Origin: Christensenella sp.
GTDB taxonomy: Bacteria; Bacillota; Clostridia; Christensenellales; Maliibacteriaceae
Reading direction: 5' to 3'
Assembly: GCA_019420085.1 (NCBI GenBank)
Contig: JAHZHV010000155.1
Location: 1,792 to 10,805 of the forward strand
DNA length: 9,014 nt
Within the stretch, counting starts at the first letter, position 1; each line of letters begins with the position of its first letter. This document shows positions 6,180 through 9,014 of this stretch, one piece after another. The translations under genes were made by a program, and so were the position numbers. Below the pieces are notes generated by a model. The model was not told the DNA's origin, did not search any database, and saw only the letters and a list, made by a program, of their open reading frames with translations.

Positions 6180-6246
6180 AAGAATCTATTATGCCGCTGC
6201 ACTTTGCGGATGCAGCGGCTGTTTTTTGTTTTGCTTTTACAGATGC
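6170..6246. repeat. 13-bp inverted repeat enclosing the murF terminator
   Basis: GCATCTGTAAAAG (6170-6182), which includes the last murF codons and the TAA stop, is repeated exactly in inverted orientation as CTTTTACAGATGC (6234-6246). The 51 bases between the arms hold the intrinsic terminator. A second AGATGC follows at 6261-6266. A read-through transcript could fold the 13-bp outer stem around the terminator hairpin. Whether it stabilises RNA, blocks read-through or is a relic of a small element cannot be told from one copy. Confidence 0.8.
6193..6227 (+). terminator. Intrinsic terminator of ddl-murF
   Basis: A perfect 9-bp stem GCCGCTGCA/TGCAGCGGC (6193-6201 with 6211-6219) with a 9-base loop is followed by TG and TTTTTT (6222-6227), then GTTTTG. 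It begins 13 bases after the murF stop. The opposite strand has no T-run next to the stem, so it works in the plus direction only. Confidence 0.92.
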
Positions 6247-6267
6247 CTTTTCTAAAAAAAAGATGCG

Positions 6268-6297
6268 TTGACAGGCGGCGCAGCACTCTTGTATACT
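6268..6297 (+). promoter_or_regulatory. Promoter of the purO-purH-fhs unit
   Basis: A consensus -35 box TTGACA (6268-6273), an 18-base spacer and a -10 box TATACT (6292-6297) form the best promoter in the window. An eight-A tract (6254-6261) just upstream resembles an UP element. Transcription should start near 6304, leaving a leader of about 70 bases. I see no PurR box and no purine riboswitch. Confidence 0.85.
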
Positions 6298-6312
6298 TTA
6301 ATTGGTTATCGA

Positions 6313-6345
6313 GATAAAGACGCGCCTGGGTGCGGCTTTTTTATC
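6313..6345 (+). promoter_or_regulatory. Leader hairpin with U-run before the purine genes
   Basis: The inner part is a 5-bp stem CGCGC/GTGCG (6321-6325 with 6330-6334, one G-U pair) around a CTGG loop, followed by GC and TTTTTT (6337-6342). That is the form of a weak terminator. GATAAA (6313-6318) can also pair with TTTATC (6340-6345), which would enclose the inner stem and sequester the U-run. It sits between the promoter and the ribosome binding site, so attenuation is possible. This is inferred from pairing only. Confidence 0.4.
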
Positions 6346-6357
6346 CGTGGAGACAAA

Positions 6358-6365
6358 AAAGGAGG
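6358..6365 (+). promoter_or_regulatory. Shine-Dalgarno that decides the purO start
   Basis: AAAGGAGG ends at 6365. The ATG at 6367 is only 1 base away and is too close. The ATG at 6376 is 10 bases away and fits. The ATG at 6391 is 25 bases away and would have to rely on a weak AGGGA at 6380-6384. I therefore favour 6376. Confidence 0.65.
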
Positions 6366-6375
6366 CATGCGCCGG

Positions 6376-7092
6376 ATGCAGGGAACTTGCATGACAGACG
6401 TATCACAGTATTTGCGCGCAAACACATATCCCGGTCGTGGCATTCTGGTTGGCATGAGCGCCGACGGTGTTTCGGCTGTGGCTGCGTATTTTATTATGGG
6501 CAGGAGCGAAAACAGCCGCAATCGCATCTTTGAAAAGCGTGGGGAAGATCTTTACACGCGCGCGTTCGATGAATCGCGCGTTGAGGACCCGTCGCTGATT
6601 CTGTATGCACCCATGCGCGTGCTGCCGGGCAGAGTGATTGTGACCAATGGGGATCAGACGGATACGATTGCAGAAGCATTGCACGCGGGCGGCAATTTTA
6701 TCGATGCGCTGATGACACGATGCTATGAGCCGGATGAACCGCATTGTACCCCGCGCATCAGTGCGCTGTTGACGCTTTCGCCGGATGCATATGCCTATCA
6801 GCTGAGCATTTTAAAGCGTGCGCAGCTTACCGACGGATGTGTGCGGGAATACTTCTGTTATCCGGGACAGCCCGGCGCGGGACATCTGATTCACACATAC
6901 GCGCACGACGGGAACCCATTGCCGAGCTTCTGCACAGAGCCGGTTTGTGTGCGTCTGGATACGGATCCGGATCGTTTTTGTGATTTGCTTTGGGAAAGTC
7001 TTGATGCGGACAACAGGATTTCGCTGTATGTGCGCTGGATGAATTTAAAAACGGGCGCTGTTTGGGAACGCATCGTCAATCGAAATGTTTGA
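6376..7092 (+). CDS. purO: IMP cyclohydrolase, PurO-like family
   Basis: The product resembles the IMP cyclohydrolase family first known from archaeal PurO, which closes FAICAR to IMP in the last step of de novo purine synthesis. It is unrelated to the cyclohydrolase domain of PurH. Family-like segments are NTYPGRGILVG (16-26), YFIMGRSENSRNRIF (38-52), EDPSLILYAPMR (70-81), VTNGDQTDTI (89-98), EPHCTPRISALL (121-132) and CYPGQPGAGHLIHTY (161-175). The length is 238 residues, or 233 if the ATG at 6391 is used, where the family resemblance begins. An apparent TTG extension back to 6268 lies inside the promoter and is rejected. It is followed after 26 bases by a formyltransferase that lacks its own cyclohydrolase domain, which strongly supports the assigned reaction. 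I recognise the family from motifs only; catalytic residues are not assigned. Confidence 0.87.
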   Translation: MQGTCMTDVSQYLRANTYPGRGILVGMSADGVSAVAAYFIMGRSENSRNRIFEKRGEDLYTRAFDESRVEDPSLILYAPMRVLPGRVIVTNGDQTDTIAEALHAGGNFIDALMTRCYEPDEPHCTPRISALLTLSPDAYAYQLSILKRAQLTDGCVREYFCYPGQPGAGHLIHTYAHDGNPLPSFCTEPVCVRLDTDPDRFCDLLWESLDADNRISLYVRWMNLKTGAVWERIVNRNV

Positions 7093-7118
7093 CTGTGTTG
7101 CGGAAAGGAAAAAGAGCG

Positions 7119-8303
7119 ATGAACGAATATGAATTGAAATACGGCTGTAATCCCAACCAAAAACCCGCCCGCATTTTTATGGCAGATGGCGGCGCTTTGC
7201 CGGTACAAATCTTATGCGGACGCCCGGGATATATTAACTTTCTGGATGCGCTCAACGCCTGGCAGCTGGTGCGGGAGATGAAAGCGGCATTGCATCTGCC
7301 CGCTGCAGCATCTTTTAAACATGTCAGCCCGGCGGGTGCGGCGGTTGCATTTACGCTGGATGAACGGCAAAAGCTTGCCTGTGCAGTCTCAGATTTGGAA
7401 GGCCTGGACGATTCTCCGCTTGCCTGTGCCTATGCAAGGGCACGCGGTGCGGACCGCATGAGTTCCTTTGGAGATTTCATCGCGCTGTCGGATGTCTGCG
7501 ATGAGACGACGGCGCGGCTGATCCGCCGTGAGGTTTCCGACGGCATCATTGCACCGGGCTATACACCGCAGGCGCTGGAGATTCTGCGGCAGAAGCGCCG
7601 CGGTACCTATGCGATTATTCAGATCGACGCCGATTATCAGCCGGATGCCAGGGAGTGCAAGCAGGTATTTGGGGTGACGTTTGAACAGGGCCGGAACGAC
7701 TTTGTCATCGACGAAGCGCTGCTTTCCAATATTGTAACGCAGGAAAAGACGCTCAGCGCCGATGCAAAGCGTGATTTGCTTGTTGCGCTTTTGACGCTGA
7801 AGTATACGCAGTCCAATTCCGTCTGCTATGCGGTGGACGGACAGGCTATCGGTGTGGGCGCCGGACAGCAGTCGCGCATTCATTGCACGCGTCTTGCGGG
7901 ACAAAAAGCCGATACCTGGCAGCTGCGCAGACATGAGCAGGTGCTGGCGCTGCCCTTCTTGCCGACACTGGCGCGGCCGCAGCGGGATAATGTCATTGAC
8001 GGATATATCAATGAATGTGAAGAGGATGTCTGCGCCGAGGGCAATTGGCAGAAATACTTTACGCACCGGCCTCAGCCTCTGACGCAGGCGCAAAAACGTG
8101 CGTATCTGGATGAAGTTGCCGGTGTTGCGCTTGGTTCAGATGCATTTTTCCCGTTTGGGGACAACATTGAACGTGCGCATAAGAGCGGTGTGCAGTTTGT
8201 TGCGCAGCCGGGCGGTTCTGTGCGCGATGCGCAGGTGATTGAAACCTGCGATCGATATGGGATGGTTATGGCCTTTACAGGCATGCGGCTGTTTCATCAT
8301 TAA
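7119..8303 (+). CDS. purH: Stand-alone AICAR formyltransferase
   Basis: This enzyme transfers the formyl group of 10-formyl-tetrahydrofolate to AICAR, giving FAICAR, the penultimate step to IMP. The whole 394-residue chain corresponds to the formyltransferase half of bifunctional PurH: MNEYELKYGCNPNQKPAR at the start, SFKHVSPAGAA (65-75) with the catalytic Lys67-His68 pair, TQSNSVCYA (230-238), GAGQQSRIHC (247-256), SDAFFPFGDN (340-349) and QPGGSVRD (363-370). It ends MAFTGMRLFHH. The N-terminal cyclohydrolase domain of about 200 residues is absent. The start ATG has AAAGGA (7104-7109) 9 bases upstream, so this is not a truncated reading. The missing activity is supplied by the gene just upstream, and the formyl donor by the gene just downstream. 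The three form one apparent operon. Confidence 0.96.
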   Translation: MNEYELKYGCNPNQKPARIFMADGGALPVQILCGRPGYINFLDALNAWQLVREMKAALHLPAAASFKHVSPAGAAVAFTLDERQKLACAVSDLEGLDDSPLACAYARARGADRMSSFGDFIALSDVCDETTARLIRREVSDGIIAPGYTPQALEILRQKRRGTYAIIQIDADYQPDARECKQVFGVTFEQGRNDFVIDEALLSNIVTQEKTLSADAKRDLLVALLTLKYTQSNSVCYAVDGQAIGVGAGQQSRIHCTRLAGQKADTWQLRRHEQVLALPFLPTLARPQRDNVIDGYINECEEDVCAEGNWQKYFTHRPQPLTQAQKRAYLDEVAGVALGSDAFFPFGDNIERAHKSGVQFVAQPGGSVRDAQVIETCDRYGMVMAFTGMRLFHH

Positions 8304-8343
8304 GGGGCAGTCAGATTAAAAAACGGAGGAAGACAAAATACGC

Positions 8344-9014
8344 ATGCAGTATCAAAGCGATATTGAAATTGCACAGAGCGTGACGATGCAGCCGATCGGG
8401 CAGATTGCCGCGCGCGCAGGAATCGACGAAAAGTATCTGGAACCCTATGGCCGATATAAGGCCAAAGTGGATCTGTCGCTGCTGCAGGAGACCGACGCAC
8501 GAGACGGGAAACTGATTCTGGTGACCGCCATCACGCCGACGGCAGCCGGAGAGGGGAAGACGACCACGACCATTGGTCTTACAGATGCGCTGCGGTGTAT
8601 TGGTAAAAATGCGCTTGCGGCGCTTCGGGAACCGTCTCTGGGACCGGTATTTGGCGTCAAGGGCGGCGCAGCCGGCGGCGGTTGGGCGCAGGTTGTGCCG
8701 ATGGAAGATATCAATCTGCACTTTACCGGTGATTTTCACGCGATCGGTGCGGCAAACAACCTGCTTGCGGCGATGCTGGATAATCACATTCACCAGGGAA
8801 ATGCGCTTTCGATTGATCCCAGGCGCATTGTATGGCGGCGCTGCGTTGATATGAATGATCGTCAGCTGCGCAATATTGTCGATGGACTGGGCGGCCGTGT
8901 CAACGGTGTGCCGCGGGAAGATGGCTTCGATATTACTGTGGCCAGTGAAGTTATGGCGGTATTTTGTCTTGCCGACAGCATTCATGACTTAAAAGAGCGC
9001 CTGTCGCGCATGAT
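8344..9014 (+). CDS. fhs: Formate--tetrahydrofolate ligase (3' truncated by window)
   Basis: Fhs uses ATP to join formate to tetrahydrofolate, giving 10-formyl-THF for purine synthesis and, in acetogens, the methyl branch of the Wood-Ljungdahl pathway. The first 223 codons are present and open to the window end; the full family length is about 555 residues. The chain starts MQYQSDIEIAQSVTMQPI, then has the ATP-binding loop TPTAAGEGKTTTTIGL (64-79), REPSLGPVFGVKGGAAGGG (95-113) and DINLHFTGDFHAI (122-134). All are hallmark segments. The ribosome binding site GGAGGA (8325-8330) is 13 bases from the ATG, longer than usual. The gap to purH is 40 bases with no terminator or promoter seen, so it is probably co-transcribed. 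Placement with purH suggests its main local role is supplying the purine formyl donor; acetogenesis cannot be judged from this window. Confidence 0.96.
   Translation, partial: MQYQSDIEIAQSVTMQPIGQIAARAGIDEKYLEPYGRYKAKVDLSLLQETDARDGKLILVTAITPTAAGEGKTTTTIGLTDALRCIGKNALAALREPSLGPVFGVKGGAAGGGWAQVVPMEDINLHFTGDFHAIGAANNLLAAMLDNHIHQGNALSIDPRRIVWRRCVDMNDRQLRNIVDGLGGRVNGVPREDGFDITVASEVMAVFCLADSIHDLKERLSRM

Noticed and set aside
6268..6375. TTG start extending purO upstream by 36 codons
   Set aside because: The TTG is the first half of the TTGACA -35 box, and the extension runs through the promoter and leader.
6304..6375. Purine riboswitch before the purine operon
   Set aside because: The leader is about 70 bases and lacks the three-way-junction sequences of that class; only a simple hairpin is visible.
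7119..8303. Broken purH that lost its N-terminal domain by frameshift or deletion
   Set aside because: The gene has its own ribosome binding site and a family-like N-terminus, and the upstream DNA encodes an intact different cyclohydrolase rather than PurH remnants.

Overview
The window looks like core chromosome of a moderately GC-rich (roughly half G+C, by eye) low-GC-lineage Gram-positive bacterium, most likely an anaerobic member of Bacillota, class Clostridia. This is inferred from the strong AGGAGG-type ribosome binding sites, the rpsF-ssb-rpsR order, a ddl-murF pair, an orphan phenylacetate-CoA ligase/ACT pair, formate-tetrahydrofolate ligase, and a purine pathway that uses a stand-alone formyltransferase instead of bifunctional PurH. 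I see no insertion sequence, phage gene, CRISPR array, tRNA or rRNA. I cannot name the species.

Layout. Positions 1-3183 are read on the minus strand as two transcription units. The upstream unit is paaK-like ligase (1882-3183) followed by a tandem ACT-domain protein (1405-1839). It starts at a good promoter near 3284-3313 and ends in a strong intrinsic terminator at 1339-1380. The second unit is rpsF (790-1155), ssb (355-777) and rpsR (6-329). It has its own promoter (1251-1279) and a structured leader that looks like the S6:S18 autoregulatory RNA. Positions 3184-3759 are a 576-base divergent intergenic region with a promoter at each end and about 330 bases in the middle where I recognise no gene.

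From 3760 on, everything reads on the plus strand. ddl (3760-4809) and murF (4809-6179) overlap by one base and make D-Ala-D-Ala and then add it to the UDP-MurNAc-tripeptide. They end at a terminator (6193-6227) nested inside a perfect 13-bp inverted repeat. A near-consensus promoter (6268-6297) then drives an IMP cyclohydrolase of the PurO-like family (6376-7092), a stand-alone AICAR formyltransferase (7119-8303) and formate-tetrahydrofolate ligase (8344 to beyond the end). These three are biochemically consecutive: Fhs makes 10-formyl-THF, the formyltransferase uses it to make FAICAR, and the cyclohydrolase closes FAICAR to IMP.

No wholly new system is evident. The most notable points are the split PurH replaced by two separate proteins and coupled to its formyl donor, the candidate S6:S18 leader with competing hairpins, an alternating-arm leader in front of ddl, the nested inverted repeat after murF, and an inverted repeat inside the paaK promoter.
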